From the NCBI GenBank assembly GCA_002320605.1, contig DCKG01000032.1, positions 38,632 through 102,631 of the forward strand: DNA of 64,000 nucleotides, written 5' to 3'. The stretch comes from Bacteroidales bacterium UBA1680 (GTDB lineage Bacteria > Bacteroidota > Bacteroidia > Bacteroidales > UBA932). A program made the translations under genes and the position numbers. Positions 1-9,783 of this stretch are shown in pieces (position 1 is the first letter of the stretch; every line of letters begins with the position of its first letter). The notes beneath the pieces are model-generated. The model made no database searches. It was not told where the DNA came from and saw only the letters and a list, made by a program, of their open reading frames with translations.

Positions 1-327
1 GCCATCTGCAAAGGAATAAGAAGATTCAGGGATTATTTCAAAGCTGTTTTCATCGTATCCCCAGAGGCCTGCAGTCTCTTTTTTAGAGAGCACTGCCAGA
101 TGCACTGATGCCGTTTCTTGCGGTTTGGCGCCAGCCTTGACTATGAGCAGGGAATCGACTACGTCATCCATTGTCGTATTCATCGTATAAGTTCTCGTTC
201 CGCTATTCTTTAAGTATAGGACTTTATAATATTCCTCAGGGAATATTTCCTTCTTGTTGTCATTGTCGCAGGATGCTATCATCAATGATGCAAGTGCAAT
301 GAAAGGAAAGTATATAAATTTTTTCAT
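1..327 (-). CDS. Partial SusD-linked surface lipoprotein, DUF1735-like
   Basis: This is the N-terminal 109 residues of a lipoprotein; the rest lies beyond base 1. The reading frame is open from the ATG at 327 to the window edge. The protein starts with a short basic n-region and hydrophobic core ending in IASC, a lipobox, followed by DNDNKKE, which suits export to the cell surface in Bacteroidota. The mature part (EYYKVLYLKNSG, then a beta-rich stretch) resembles the DUF1735 N-terminal domain of proteins encoded next to SusD. It lies just downstream of susD on the same strand, so it is probably a surface glycan-binding or accessory lipoprotein of that locus. Family assignment is by eye only. 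Confidence 0.7.
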   Translation of the reverse strand, partial: MKKFIYFPFIALASLMIASCDNDNKKEIFPEEYYKVLYLKNSGTRTYTMNTTMDDVVDSLLIVKAGAKPQETASVHLAVLSKKETAGLWGYDENSFEIIPESSYSFADG

Positions 328-355
328 GATGTCTTAATATTTAAGCATTAATATA

Positions 356-2287
356 TCAATATCCCGGAGCCTGAATCATTTGAGGATTCGAGTAATTCTC
401 CTTATTCGGAATCGGCATCAGATACATGCGGTCATTCCATGAGAAAGGCTGATCTATATGCGTCGGAGTATTGAACTCAGAGAATGTCGGCCCTGTCTTT
501 ATGGCATTCAGCCCCATGTAACACTCTGAATTCATAGTCTCCCTGCCTTTCAGGTACCTCCTGATATCGAAATACCGGAATCCCTCCATATAAAGTTCGA
601 CGAATCGTTCGTCCATGACGGCATCTAAGATTGATTTGCCCATTGCCGAAAGGGTGCTTGCAGTCCATTCCGGAACACCTGCGCGTATGCGGATGGCGTT
701 GAGGTATCTGAGTGCGTCAGACGTATTCCCAAGATGCGCATAGCATTCTGCGAGATCCAGGTATAGTTCGGTAAGTCTTATGATAGCATATGAGAAACGA
801 GGATTGTTGGTTCCCCAGTCTGTGCCGGTAAAATAGTAATTTGGATGAACCCATTTTTTATTGAGAAACCCTGTTACGCTGTAATTACGGGTGCCCCATA
901 AGGCAGCATTGTATCCGCCTTCCTCTGGATCTCGCATCTTCATTATCAAAGGCTTCTTTGCGGAGATGGTAGGGGAGTATTCATCCCCGTCAAAAGATAT
1001 CCACGCATAGAAACGTGGCTCCCTGTTCACGTTCAGATTAATGATGTCCGTATTGCTTAATCCTGCGGATTTGAACCAGTCGGACTGTGGCGTGAATTCT
1101 ACGTCTTCGGAAGGGAGCTTCCCGTTCGCCGTATAGAAATGTTCAACGGTGTATAGTGTAGGGGATAAGCCTCCCCACCAGCCGATTTTATTATTAAGGT
1201 TGTTCTTGAGCACGAAATGAGGAATGGATCCTTTGTATATATCGCTGTCAAAATATATTCCCCATAGCATTTCCTTATTTCCCTCGTCCGGAGTTGATGT
1301 CATCATGAAACGATACATCATCACCCTCTTTTTGAAATCATCGCTGATGGAATTTCCTGGGATTTGAGGAAGAGGTATCCCGAGATTCTGTCTCTGCTGC
1401 TCAGATTCTGTCATTGAATATAGCTTATAACCGGAGTCTTCAGCGAGGGTTATGGCCTCCATGCATGCCGTTGCTGCCCTTTGCCATTTCGCTTCATCAT
1501 ATACCGAACTGACGATTTCTTTCCCATAGCCCGGAGTTTCGTAGTTTGTGTTCTTCCACGATTTGTCAGGGAAACTTCCATTCCAGATTGGTGATGCTGC
1601 AAGAAGAAGAACCCTTGCTTTCAATGCCCTGCAAGCGACTGATGTCGCCCTTCCGAAATCATCAGGAAGAGTGTGCGTGTCAGGAAGAACTGAGGCAGCA
1701 TCATCGAGAAGATTCACTATATAATCTACGCAATAGTCGAAGTGTGATCTTCCAGGAATATCCGATTTAGAGATGTTCTGGCTCTGTAGTTCATCAATTA
1801 TTGGACATGGCCCATATAATTCGAGCACCCTGTAATGATAGTATGCTTTCAGAAATTGCACTTCAGCTACATATTGCTGCCGTTCTGCCGACGTGATGTC
1901 CGGCTTAAGTTCGTCCAGCTGCCTCAAGAATTGGTTGCAATATCCTATGGCATTGTAGCAGACGAACCAAGGATAAGAGTTGTTATTGTTTATGGTTGAG
2001 GGCGTTATGGAATTCCATTGTGCATTCTGTCCAAGATTTTCCCATTCCTGAGGGCAGACAGTTTCATCTGAACCTCCTCCGCTTATTCTGGAGTAACTCA
2101 TCGGACTTAATCCTCCATTCTGGATGTATCCATAGCAAGAGTAGAGATTGTTTATCACGGCGTTGTTGTCTTTCATCATGTCGTTCAAGTCTGCCTGCTC
2201 CGGAGGAACGACATCGAGATAGTTGCACGATGGCAATGCTAGAATTGGAACCAACAATAATTTCAATGCTATATTAAAATGTTTCAT
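356..2287 (-). CDS. RagB/SusD family nutrient-uptake outer-membrane lipoprotein
   Basis: This is a surface glycan-binding lipoprotein that caps a SusC-type TonB-dependent transporter. The 643-residue product has a signal peptide ending in LPSC (Cys 21), the lipobox. A SusD N-terminal region follows, with helical tetratricopeptide-like segments such as FLKAYYHYRVLELYG near residue 150. The C-terminal SusD domain ends with RLTELYLDLAECYAHLG, LNAIRIRAG and ERFVELYMEGFRYFDIRR, which are typical of the family. It lies 13 bases after the susC stop on the same strand, so both are one transcript. Length is normal to slightly long for the family. The ligand cannot be read from sequence. Confidence 0.95.
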   Translation of the reverse strand: MKHFNIALKLLLVPILALPSCNYLDVVPPEQADLNDMMKDNNAVINNLYSCYGYIQNGGLSPMSYSRISGGGSDETVCPQEWENLGQNAQWNSITPSTINNNNSYPWFVCYNAIGYCNQFLRQLDELKPDITSAERQQYVAEVQFLKAYYHYRVLELYGPCPIIDELQSQNISKSDIPGRSHFDYCVDYIVNLLDDAASVLPDTHTLPDDFGRATSVACRALKARVLLLAASPIWNGSFPDKSWKNTNYETPGYGKEIVSSVYDEAKWQRAATACMEAITLAEDSGYKLYSMTESEQQRQNLGIPLPQIPGNSISDDFKKRVMMYRFMMTSTPDEGNKEMLWGIYFDSDIYKGSIPHFVLKNNLNNKIGWWGGLSPTLYTVEHFYTANGKLPSEDVEFTPQSDWFKSAGLSNTDIINLNVNREPRFYAWISFDGDEYSPTISAKKPLIMKMRDPEEGGYNAALWGTRNYSVTGFLNKKWVHPNYYFTGTDWGTNNPRFSYAIIRLTELYLDLAECYAHLGNTSDALRYLNAIRIRAGVPEWTASTLSAMGKSILDAVMDERFVELYMEGFRYFDIRRYLKGRETMNSECYMGLNAIKTGPTFSEFNTPTHIDQPFSWNDRMYLMPIPNKENYSNPQMIQAPGY

Positions 2288-2300
2288 GATTTTTCGATTA

Positions 2301-5300
2301 TTAGAATTTAAACTGTAAACCTAGATTGAATGTCCTAGATAGAGGATATGAGTTGTACCATAGTTCGGGATCCCAATATTTAAATGGTGACCAGACAACA
2401 ATATTGTCACCGTTAAGGTAGATTCTGAAATACTTGAAAGAATATCCGATTTCAAGAGTCTTGAAACGGAGGAAATTGGCTTTTTTCATCCAGAAACTGC
2501 TGGGCTGAGTGTTATTGAGAATCTGTGTAGTGAGAACGCCGAGCCGAGGATAATCTACGTCTGAATTATCGGCTCCTTCCGTCCAATGGCTGTCTGCTAT
2601 CCATTTCATGAGATTCCTGTCATTCGTGTCATTGGCACAAAATGGAAATATGCCGTTAATCATCACATTCCTTTTTCCCGATCCGTTGAAATAGACGCTG
2701 AAATCCAATTTCTTATATACCATGCTAACCCCGATGCCATACTGAATCCTAGGAATATTTCCATATGGAGAAAGCATCACCTGGTCTTCGCTAGTTATGC
2801 TGCCGTCGCCATTTACATCCCTGTACTTGATGTCACCAGGCATGACAGTGCTTCCGAAATTACTCTGGTCGGCGCTTTCAGATATCTCTTTTGGGTCTTT
2901 AAACAGCCCTTCTGCAATATAGCCTGTCATGCGGCTGAGTGGCTTGCCTGTGGATGTCTGCCAGACATAAGGATAATCAGGTTCATCTACATAGACATAT
3001 TTGTTCTTTGTGTAGGTGTAATTGAATCTGGCATCTATCATGAAATCTTTAGTGAGCTGCCGGGTCCATTTGATGCTTAATTCTATTCCTTTATTGTCTA
3101 CTTTCCCGATATTGCTCCAAGGGATTGCGCTTCCATAGCCAAGGATGCTTGGAAAAGAGGCTCTTTTCATGAGAATTCTGTCACGTTTGTTATGATACCA
3201 GTCGAACGCTACGGTTATCTGGTCAAGCAGATGCAAATCTATTCCAAGATCTAATTCTTTAGCTCTCTCCCAGTGAGCTCCCTGCGTCGCATACGCCGTG
3301 ACGATTGATCCTTGTTTCCAAGTTCCTCCAGTGTAACCTGAAGCAAAGCCAGTCCCTCCGCTCATATTCACGGAATTTATGTAAAGGAAATGCGGAGCTC
3401 CGGCATAGGAGCCCGTCTCATCACTTCCTACTAATCCATATGACCCTCTTATTTTGAAGTAATCGACCTGTTTTTTTAATGGTCCCCAGAAATCCATGTT
3501 GCTGGCGACCCAGCCTAATGATACCGCAGGAAAGAATTCAAAACGAGAATTCTCTTTCAGCCTTTCTGTCCCATTGTACCCAAAGTTGAATTCGGCAAGA
3601 TATGTGTATGCCCAGTCGTAGGTTAGCCTGCCAGAGAATCCTTGGTTCCTGTTCGGCAGCACGTCGCTACGAAATTCTCTCATCATGTACATGAGCATAG
3701 CACCCAAGTTATGTTTCCCGAAACTCCTGACCCAGTTGACCCTGGAGTCCAGATAGAAAGTGTTGTCGCTTGACCTGGTCACTCCGGATTGGCTTATGTA
3801 TTCTGAGCCGACTTGTAGCTCATTCAGTTCAAAATGTGACATGTCATCCTCTGACCATGACCCTTCTTCTACATTATAAAGATAAGGCTGGAGGGATCTT
3901 GTGAAATAGGTCTGGGACCAGTTGTTGAAATTCACTAATGCCGTAAGTGACAGCCCTTTAGTGATGAAGTCGAAATTCTGATTCAGATTTAAAGAGACGT
4001 TCAGCTTGTTCTCGTTGGTTTCCTTGAACGTATTAAGCATGTTTGCGTATGGATTCGTGTAGAAACGGCTCACGGAGAGCACCTGGCTGCCGAACTTTAA
4101 ATGAGTGTCAACTTCCTCTTGTGGATATAAAGCAGGGAAAGACACTGGCGTGTTCATATAAATTGCATTGAATATGTCTGAAGCTGAAGTGCTAGGGGAT
4201 TTTTCCTTGATGATCTGTGCATTCATTCTCAGGTCAATCTTCGTGCTAGGCGTAACCTTGTAACTGATATTGTTCTGGAAAGTGTACAAATAGCGGTTGT
4301 AGTTGTTGTCAAAAGAATATTCTTTAGGAACGTCCAAGATTCCGTTGTCGTGATTCATCTGTAAGCTCATATAGTAAGAGACTCTGGATCCCCCTCCTGA
4401 AACGTTGATATTACCCCTTTGGCTTGTAGTGTATTTTTTGAACATAAGGTCATACCAGTCGACATCAGGGTATATATACTTGTTGACATGAGCAGCCGTA
4501 TTTTTAATCTGAGTCTCTGAATATCTTGGAGTTGCTGAAGCTGTTCTGCCGACCTGGGCTTCGTTGTAAGTTCTCATGTATGTAGCCCCATCGGCGTAAT
4601 CAATGATGTTTACTGGTTGTAGGACAGATTCCTCTATAGTGACGTTTATTCTAGCCTTGGTGTTCTCGCTTCCGCTCTTCGTCGTTATGAGCATTACTCC
4701 GTTTGCCCCTCTGGCTCCGTATATCGCAGTTGCTGAGGCATCTTTCAAGATAGAGAAGCTTTCGATTGATTCAGTAGGAATGTTGTTTAAATCACCAACT
4801 GAAATTTCTACTCCATCCATCAATATGAGAGGAGTCGTCCTGCCGCCGAATGTGCTTATTCCGCGGATGTAGAATTGGGATGTTGACCCTGGCTGTCCGC
4901 TTTGTGTCATAGAGATGACGCCTGCGAGTTTTCCTGCCAGGTTGTTCGTCAGTGAAGAAGTCGGAGCCGAAAGGATGTCTCCTTCGATGGCTGAAATCGC
5001 TCCAGTAACCGATACTTTTTTCTGCGTTCCGGCAGCGACCACTACTACTTCTCCAAGGACTTCGCTGTCAGGGGACAGCTGCACGTTGACTATGCCTTGA
5101 TCGCTGATGTACAAGATTTTATCCCTGTACCCCAACGAGCTAACCACGATTTCGGCATGATTTCCAGTCACATTAAGTGAATATTCTCCGTTATTTCCTG
5201 TTATGACACCGTTTTTTGTGCCTTTGAAGAACACCGAAGCGCCTATGATTGGCGTTCCGTCGGTTGCGTCGGTGACTATTCCTGTAACTGTGCGCCCTTT

Positions 5301-5642
5301 CTGGCTTCCTGTCTGTCTTGATAGCTTATTTCCATCTCGTTTGAGAATGATTTCATTTCCTTGGATTTTCCAGGATATTCCTGTCTGAGAGAACACTTTA
5401 TCCATTACTTCGTCTATGGAACCGCTGACATCGAATGGTTTGGCAGGGATATCAGCCAAATCTTTGGCATTGTAGAAGAAAGAATAACTGCTTGTCCTCT
5501 CAATCAGTTTGATGACTTGGATCGGAGTCATCGATTGCCCTTTCACGACAATCTGCGCTGTCGCATCGGACAGGCTCATGAATGTGATTATGAACGCAAG
5601 AATGATGCATCTAGCCACATTTTTGAATTTTGATGATTGCAT
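2301..5642 (-). CDS. SusC/RagA TonB-dependent outer-membrane receptor with STN signalling domain
   Basis: This outer-membrane transporter imports a ligand, probably an oligosaccharide, using TonB energy. The 1113-residue product has a signal peptide, then a secretin/TonB short N-terminal (STN) domain at about residues 35-105 (SYSFFYNAKDL, SWKIQGNEIILKR). A carboxypeptidase-D-like beta domain follows at about 120-200 (VTGIVTDATDGTPIIGASV), then the plug (GTQKKVSVTGAIS; ILKDASATAIYGARGANGV) and a C-terminal barrel. The STN domain is the part that, in FecA-like systems, touches a FecR anti-sigma factor, and a fecR gene and an ECF sigma gene lie directly upstream. Ligand binding therefore probably induces the locus through them. 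No frameshift is seen. Confidence 0.96.
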   Translation of the reverse strand: MQSSKFKNVARCIILAFIITFMSLSDATAQIVVKGQSMTPIQVIKLIERTSSYSFFYNAKDLADIPAKPFDVSGSIDEVMDKVFSQTGISWKIQGNEIILKRDGNKLSRQTGSQKGRTVTGIVTDATDGTPIIGASVFFKGTKNGVITGNNGEYSLNVTGNHAEIVVSSLGYRDKILYISDQGIVNVQLSPDSEVLGEVVVVAAGTQKKVSVTGAISAIEGDILSAPTSSLTNNLAGKLAGVISMTQSGQPGSTSQFYIRGISTFGGRTTPLILMDGVEISVGDLNNIPTESIESFSILKDASATAIYGARGANGVMLITTKSGSENTKARINVTIEESVLQPVNIIDYADGATYMRTYNEAQVGRTASATPRYSETQIKNTAAHVNKYIYPDVDWYDLMFKKYTTSQRGNINVSGGGSRVSYYMSLQMNHDNGILDVPKEYSFDNNYNRYLYTFQNNISYKVTPSTKIDLRMNAQIIKEKSPSTSASDIFNAIYMNTPVSFPALYPQEEVDTHLKFGSQVLSVSRFYTNPYANMLNTFKETNENKLNVSLNLNQNFDFITKGLSLTALVNFNNWSQTYFTRSLQPYLYNVEEGSWSEDDMSHFELNELQVGSEYISQSGVTRSSDNTFYLDSRVNWVRSFGKHNLGAMLMYMMREFRSDVLPNRNQGFSGRLTYDWAYTYLAEFNFGYNGTERLKENSRFEFFPAVSLGWVASNMDFWGPLKKQVDYFKIRGSYGLVGSDETGSYAGAPHFLYINSVNMSGGTGFASGYTGGTWKQGSIVTAYATQGAHWERAKELDLGIDLHLLDQITVAFDWYHNKRDRILMKRASFPSILGYGSAIPWSNIGKVDNKGIELSIKWTRQLTKDFMIDARFNYTYTKNKYVYVDEPDYPYVWQTSTGKPLSRMTGYIAEGLFKDPKEISESADQSNFGSTVMPGDIKYRDVNGDGSITSEDQVMLSPYGNIPRIQYGIGVSMVYKKLDFSVYFNGSGKRNVMINGIFPFCANDTNDRNLMKWIADSHWTEGADNSDVDYPRLGVLTTQILNNTQPSSFWMKKANFLRFKTLEIGYSFKYFRIYLNGDNIVVWSPFKYWDPELWYNSYPLSRTFNLGLQFKF

Positions 5643-5689
5643 AATGATTAGTTATATGATAATAGTATTGTTTATGTGTATTAAACATT

Positions 5690-6550
5690 TTAATATACCG
5701 TGACGACATTGTCTTTGAATGAGTATTCAGCACCCAGCAAGTAGCTGACTTTATCAAGAACCTGTTTCGTGGTCTCATTCAATCCAATTGTGCCATTCAG
5801 CTTGAGACTTTTATTATCAGGGAGGCTGGTCGTGTCAAATGAGATTCCATATTTCCATTTCAAAAAAGAATTAAGCTGATCCATCGAAACATTATCAAGT
5901 TTATAAGCTCCGGATTGCCATGATATTCCTTGGGAAAAAGCTTTTACAGCCAGGGATGAGTCCCTTAAAGAATATGTCAGCTGCTGATTTGGGGATATGT
6001 GAATTTTCTGCCCGCTGCTCTCGCTCATGAAATCAACCTTACCTTCGTGCAGGATAACTGAGATTTCGTCGGCATTTTCTCTGACAGTGAAGCATGTGCC
6101 TGTGACTTTTATTTTAGCGTCGTTCAAATTCACGTAAAATGGAGATGCGTCTGATGTGTGGACAATTTCGAACACGGCATTGCCTTTGAGGCGCACTTGG
6201 CGGTCGTTGATGAAATTACTGTCATAAATTACTTTTGTTCCAGCTTCCATCCACACTTTAGAGCCGTCTGGAAGCATCCTTTCACCATCTTCGTCCGCAA
6301 TCAGCACAGACTCCTTATTCTCAGAGACTAGATTTTTCGATGGTTTCTGGAACGTGTAAGCTAGAAGGCCTATGCTTATGCAGGCTGCTATGGCAGCAGC
6401 TGCCGAAATAACCCTGAGCATCACTTTTTTCCTTTTGGTGCGCTCTATCCTTTCAGACAATTTATTCCAGATTCGTTCGCCAGTTTCTTCCTGACATTCA
6501 TCGTCGGCTGAATTCCATTGATCCAGCAGGTGTTTCTTAATAGATTTCAT
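5690..6550 (-). CDS. FecR-family anti-sigma factor
   Basis: This inner-membrane regulator carries a signal from the STN domain of SusC to the ECF sigma factor. The 286-residue product has a basic cytoplasmic N-terminus (to about residue 44), one membrane segment (VISAAAAIAACISIGLLAY) and a periplasmic FecR domain with LPDGSKVWMEAGTKV, VRLKGNAVFEI and VTGTCFTV. The C-terminal part (from about residue 220) resembles the DUF4974 domain usual in Bacteroidota FecR proteins (LNGTIGLNETTKQVLDKVSY). It lies between the sigma gene and susC on one strand, the classic sigma/anti-sigma/receptor order. Confidence 0.95.
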   Translation of the reverse strand: MKSIKKHLLDQWNSADDECQEETGERIWNKLSERIERTKRKKVMLRVISAAAAIAACISIGLLAYTFQKPSKNLVSENKESVLIADEDGERMLPDGSKVWMEAGTKVIYDSNFINDRQVRLKGNAVFEIVHTSDASPFYVNLNDAKIKVTGTCFTVRENADEISVILHEGKVDFMSESSGQKIHISPNQQLTYSLRDSSLAVKAFSQGISWQSGAYKLDNVSMDQLNSFLKWKYGISFDTTSLPDNKSLKLNGTIGLNETTKQVLDKVSYLLGAEYSFKDNVVTVY

Positions 6551-6613
6551 TAGCTCGTAATTGAATATTCTATGCTAAATACAAGCTAAATGAATGAAAC
6601 CCTACCTTCCTAC

Positions 6614-7153
6614 TTATGATTTTAGGAATAAAAAAATATTTTTCTTAATGTATTTGATCGCTTTAGAGATGTTTTTCTCAACTCCTTTCACCGATATCGA
6701 CATCTTTGCTGCAATTTCTTTATAGCTCAGTCCATATTTGCGACTTAAAAGAAAGGCCTCTTTCTGCCTTGTGGGAAGTTGCGATACCAGCTCCTCGATT
6801 AGAAGATATATTTCAGCAGGATTGTATTCCGGGCATTCTTCTTTACATTGCAGAATATGGTATTCCAGAAGTCCTTTCATGGAGGCTTCATTCATTGATC
6901 TACGCATCATATTGAAGATGATGTTCCTGGTCATGATGAAAAGCAGTCCGTCGATGCTCCCGCGCTCGTCAAGGCTCTCCCTCTTGTCCCATAATTTAAT
7001 GAAAACCTGTTGGACTATGTCTTCCCGTTCATTCTTGTCCCTTATGTATAGGCTGGTAAAATGATAAACCTTTTTCCAGTACTTTACATACAGTCTTTCA
7101 AAAGATTTCTTATCTCCCATCTTGAGGAGCAAGATATCGCATTGTTCGGACAT
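6614..7153 (-). CDS. ECF RNA polymerase sigma factor
   Basis: This is a FecI-like extracytoplasmic-function sigma factor of 179 residues, normal for the class. Region 2 is visible at about residues 15-55 (FERLYVKYWKKVYHFTSLY, then EDIVQQVFIKLW). Region 4 lies at about 125-170 (LPTRQKEAFLLSRKYGLSYK, then a helix-turn-helix). There is no C-terminal extension. It stands directly upstream of fecR and susC-susD, so it most likely drives that locus when the receptor is occupied. Its start is only 6 bases after the stop of the HAD hydrolase gene, so read-through from that gene may supply basal transcription. Confidence 0.95.
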   Translation of the reverse strand: MSEQCDILLLKMGDKKSFERLYVKYWKKVYHFTSLYIRDKNEREDIVQQVFIKLWDKRESLDERGSIDGLLFIMTRNIIFNMMRRSMNEASMKGLLEYHILQCKEECPEYNPAEIYLLIEELVSQLPTRQKEAFLLSRKYGLSYKEIAAKMSISVKGVEKNISKAIKYIKKNIFLFLKS

Positions 7154-7159
7154 GACTGC

Positions 7160-7990
7160 TTACTGGAGCTGTTTCAGGTCCCAGTCCGCCTTGATTTTGT
7201 CTATGATGGCGCAAACCACCCTGTAGGTGCGGCTGTCCTTGGTGTACACGGCAGGGGTGACGAAGCTCACGCGGCCCTGCCTCTTGAGTTTGTCGGCGAA
7301 AGGCTTTTTCACAGGGTTGTCGGGATCGAAGACGGCCAGGGAATGCCCACCGAACATGGTCACGATTTTCATGCAAGGGATGTCAGTCTCTCCGTCCCCG
7401 AAATATATCATTTGCTGGTAAGGGATGCGCTTCTTGTCCTCGTCTATGCTTTCGTTGACCTTGGTGTTGTCGTGCGCCGAGAATATGCCTTTGTTGATCT
7501 TGAAGATATATTGCGTCTTGGCGGTATAATCCACCGCTATCCCAGGCCACTCGGCTTCGCCTTTGTCATTATATAAATATGTGCAAGCGAATATGTGCTT
7601 GAATTCCTCGGCGATAGGGGAGCCTTCGATGATTTCCTTGAGCCCCGAGGAGTTGATGTAGTGCTCGATCTGCACTCCATGCGCGCTGCCATATCCATTT
7701 ATCAGCTTGAACCATCCCTTCACTCCTTTGAACAACTGGATATGCTGGCCGAATTGCCTGAAATTCTCTTTCCGCAGGGCGATTCCGTTTTTCTTTGCCT
7801 CGTCATACATCATTTTCATGTAGGAAAGCACATTGCTGGCATCCTGGCCGGCAGCGAGCCCATCGCTCATCTTCCAGAATTCCTGAGGGGTCTTTCCCAC
7901 GGCTTGGATGAAACCGAATTCCTGCATGTTTCCAGGGGATAGGGTTCCGTCAAAGTCGTAAATCAGGGCAACGATTGGTCTTTTCCTCAT
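7160..7990 (-). CDS. HAD-superfamily hydrolase
   Basis: This is a probable phosphatase of the haloacid-dehalogenase superfamily, 276 residues. Motif I is DFDGTLS near the N-terminus, with Asp as the expected nucleophile. A later motif, YFGDGETDIP (about residue 195), supplies acidic metal-binding residues. The insert between them is long, as in cap-containing members. The frame is open upstream to a possible start at 8074, but I chose the ATG at 7990: it sits just before the hydrophobic first strand and lies downstream of a TATATTTG promoter element at 8037-8044, whereas 8074 would lie upstream of it. The substrate is unknown. Confidence 0.85.
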   Translation of the reverse strand: MRKRPIVALIYDFDGTLSPGNMQEFGFIQAVGKTPQEFWKMSDGLAAGQDASNVLSYMKMMYDEAKKNGIALRKENFRQFGQHIQLFKGVKGWFKLINGYGSAHGVQIEHYINSSGLKEIIEGSPIAEEFKHIFACTYLYNDKGEAEWPGIAVDYTAKTQYIFKINKGIFSAHDNTKVNESIDEDKKRIPYQQMIYFGDGETDIPCMKIVTMFGGHSLAVFDPDNPVKKPFADKLKRQGRVSFVTPAVYTKDSRTYRVVCAIIDKIKADWDLKQLQ

Positions 7991-8036
7991 TATTCCGCCA
8001 CTTATTCGCCGCATTCGCGGTATATAGATGTTTCCG

Positions 8037-8044
8037 CAAATATA
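8037..8044 (-). promoter_or_regulatory. Promoter -7 element for the HAD hydrolase gene
   Basis: The minus strand reads TATATTTG, a full match to the Bacteroidota -7 consensus TAnnTTTG. It lies 47 bases upstream of the ATG at 7990. No TTG is found at the expected -33 spacing, so the call rests on the -7 box and its position. It is divergent from the promoter at 8058-8087. Confidence 0.5.
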
Positions 8045-8057
8045 GCACAAAATGTGA

Positions 8058-8087
8058 TTTGTTTTTAAATTCAAAACCTTAATTTTG
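8058..8087 (+). promoter_or_regulatory. Promoter for the acyl-CoA ligase gene
   Basis: TTTG (8058-8061) and TAATTTTG (8080-8087) match the Bacteroidota -33 and -7 elements, separated by 18 bases. The ATG of the ligase follows 40 bases later. Confidence 0.65.
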
Positions 8088-8126
8088 CATGCGACGAAAT
8101 TACAAAAGGATTTAACGATTTAATAT

Positions 8127-9770
8127 ATGCAGCATTATTTAGCCAGGCTCCAGAATGCCACGAGGAATTATTGGAACAAATCTGCGTTGAACACCCTGGA
8201 TGGAGAGTCGTTCACGTATGGTCAGATGGCCGTTCTGATAGAGAAATTTCATCTGCTCTTCGAGAAGGCGGGATTCAAGAAAGGCGACCATATTGCTCTC
8301 TGGGCGAAGAACAGTGCAAGATGGGGGATGGCCTATCTGGCCATCAACACTTACGAAACCGTGGTGGTTCCTCTTCTTGCCGACTTCACGCCGGACGGCG
8401 TGGAGAGGCTGATAGACCATTCCGACAGCGAGGCTATCTTCATTAATGGAGACAAATGGAAGCAGCTCCACAATGAGAATCTGCCAAAGATTAGGCTGGT
8501 GGTGAATCCTGACGACCTGAATATATTATATTGCGATATCCCGGGCGTGGAAGAATTCTGGAGCCGCATCGATGAAGAAATGGAGGAGAGGCATCCAGAC
8601 GGCTTCAATCCGGAAGACGTGGTCTACCCGACGGACAATCTGGATGACCTTGCGGTCATCAGTTACACATCCGGCTCCACGGGAAATCCGAAAGGCGTCA
8701 TGCTAACGTACAGGAACTTTTCTGCTACCATTGAGTTCAGCCAGAAGCACAGGCCGGCGAATGACACTTTCAAAATGGTCTCGATGCTGCCTATGGCGCA
8801 CATGTACGGGCTTGTGATAGAATTCATCTATCCTCTCTGCAATGGGGCGGCTATTTATTGGCTGGCAAAGGCTCCTACTCCTACGACGCTAATCGATGCC
8901 TTCCACAGGGTGAGACCTTATCTACTCATCACAGTCCCCCTGGTGATGGAGAAGATATTCAAAGCGAAAATCAAGCCCGTCCTGGACAAACCTTCGATGA
9001 AGGTGTTATGCGCCATTCCTGGCATAAGGAATATAATATTCAAGAAAATTTGCACCGGCCTAGAAGAGGCTTTCGGTGGCAATGTGATTGAGTTCATTCT
9101 TGGAGGAGCAGCTGTTAATCCAGAGATAGAAAAATGGTTCAAGAGAATCAAATTGCCTTATCTGGTAGGCTACGGGATGACAGAGGCCACGCCGCTGCTG
9201 GCGTACGAATCGAGCGATAAGTATGTCGCCGGCTCTTGCGGAAAGCCTGTTGACTGCGCTACCGTGAGAATCGACTCTGATGATCCTCTGCACATCGTAG
9301 GCGAGATTCAGGCAAAAGGAGACAATATCTGCATTGGCTACTATAAGAATCCAGAGGCTTCCGAGAACGCTTTCACAGACGATGGCTATCTGAGGACGGG
9401 TGACCTGGGCCTGTTCGATGAGCAAGGCAACTTGTTCATCAAGGGACGTATTAAATCGATGATCCTTACCGCAAATGGACAGAACGTTTATCCAGAAGAA
9501 GTTGAGGCGGAACTGGATAACCTGAAATATGTCGCAGAGTCGCTGGTAGTAGATCGGTCTTCGCATCTCGTTGCGTTGGTTTACCTTAATGGGGATGCCG
9601 TGAAGAAAGATGGATTGATGCTGGAGGACATCTCGGACCTCCCGCAGAGGATTCAGTCTGCCGTAAACAAGCGCTTGCCGAATTACAGCCAGATATCCAA
9701 GGTGGAAATCGTTGACAAGCCATTCGAGAAGACACCAAAGATGTCCATCAAGCGTTTCCTGTACAAATAG
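8127..9770 (+). CDS. AMP-forming long-chain acyl-CoA synthetase
   Basis: This adenylate-forming enzyme activates a fatty acid with ATP and joins it to CoA. The product is 547 residues. The phosphate-binding motif YTSGSTGNPKGVML is at about residue 178. The adenine-binding motif YGMTEATPL is at about 347, and YLRTGDLG, the hinge-region aspartate motif, is at about 417. The C-terminal subdomain carries GRIKSMILTANGQNVYPEEV and ends with KTPKMSIKRFLYK, containing the usual catalytic lysine. No signal peptide is present, so it is cytoplasmic or membrane-associated. It could also be an acyl-ACP or other carboxylate ligase; the closest look is to FadD-type enzymes. Confidence 0.9.
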   Translation: MQHYLARLQNATRNYWNKSALNTLDGESFTYGQMAVLIEKFHLLFEKAGFKKGDHIALWAKNSARWGMAYLAINTYETVVVPLLADFTPDGVERLIDHSDSEAIFINGDKWKQLHNENLPKIRLVVNPDDLNILYCDIPGVEEFWSRIDEEMEERHPDGFNPEDVVYPTDNLDDLAVISYTSGSTGNPKGVMLTYRNFSATIEFSQKHRPANDTFKMVSMLPMAHMYGLVIEFIYPLCNGAAIYWLAKAPTPTTLIDAFHRVRPYLLITVPLVMEKIFKAKIKPVLDKPSMKVLCAIPGIRNIIFKKICTGLEEAFGGNVIEFILGGAAVNPEIEKWFKRIKLPYLVGYGMTEATPLLAYESSDKYVAGSCGKPVDCATVRIDSDDPLHIVGEIQAKGDNICIGYYKNPEASENAFTDDGYLRTGDLGLFDEQGNLFIKGRIKSMILTANGQNVYPEEVEAELDNLKYVAESLVVDRSSHLVALVYLNGDAVKKDGLMLEDISDLPQRIQSAVNKRLPNYSQISKVEIVDKPFEKTPKMSIKRFLYK

Positions 9771-9783
9771 TGACAATTTGTCA
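9771..9783. promoter_or_regulatory. 13-base palindrome upstream of htpG
   Basis: TGACAATTTGTCA is a perfect palindrome around a central T. It starts directly after the ligase stop codon and lies 82 bases before the htpG start. Its place ahead of a chaperone gene makes it a candidate operator for stress control. No binding protein can be named from the sequence. Confidence 0.35.
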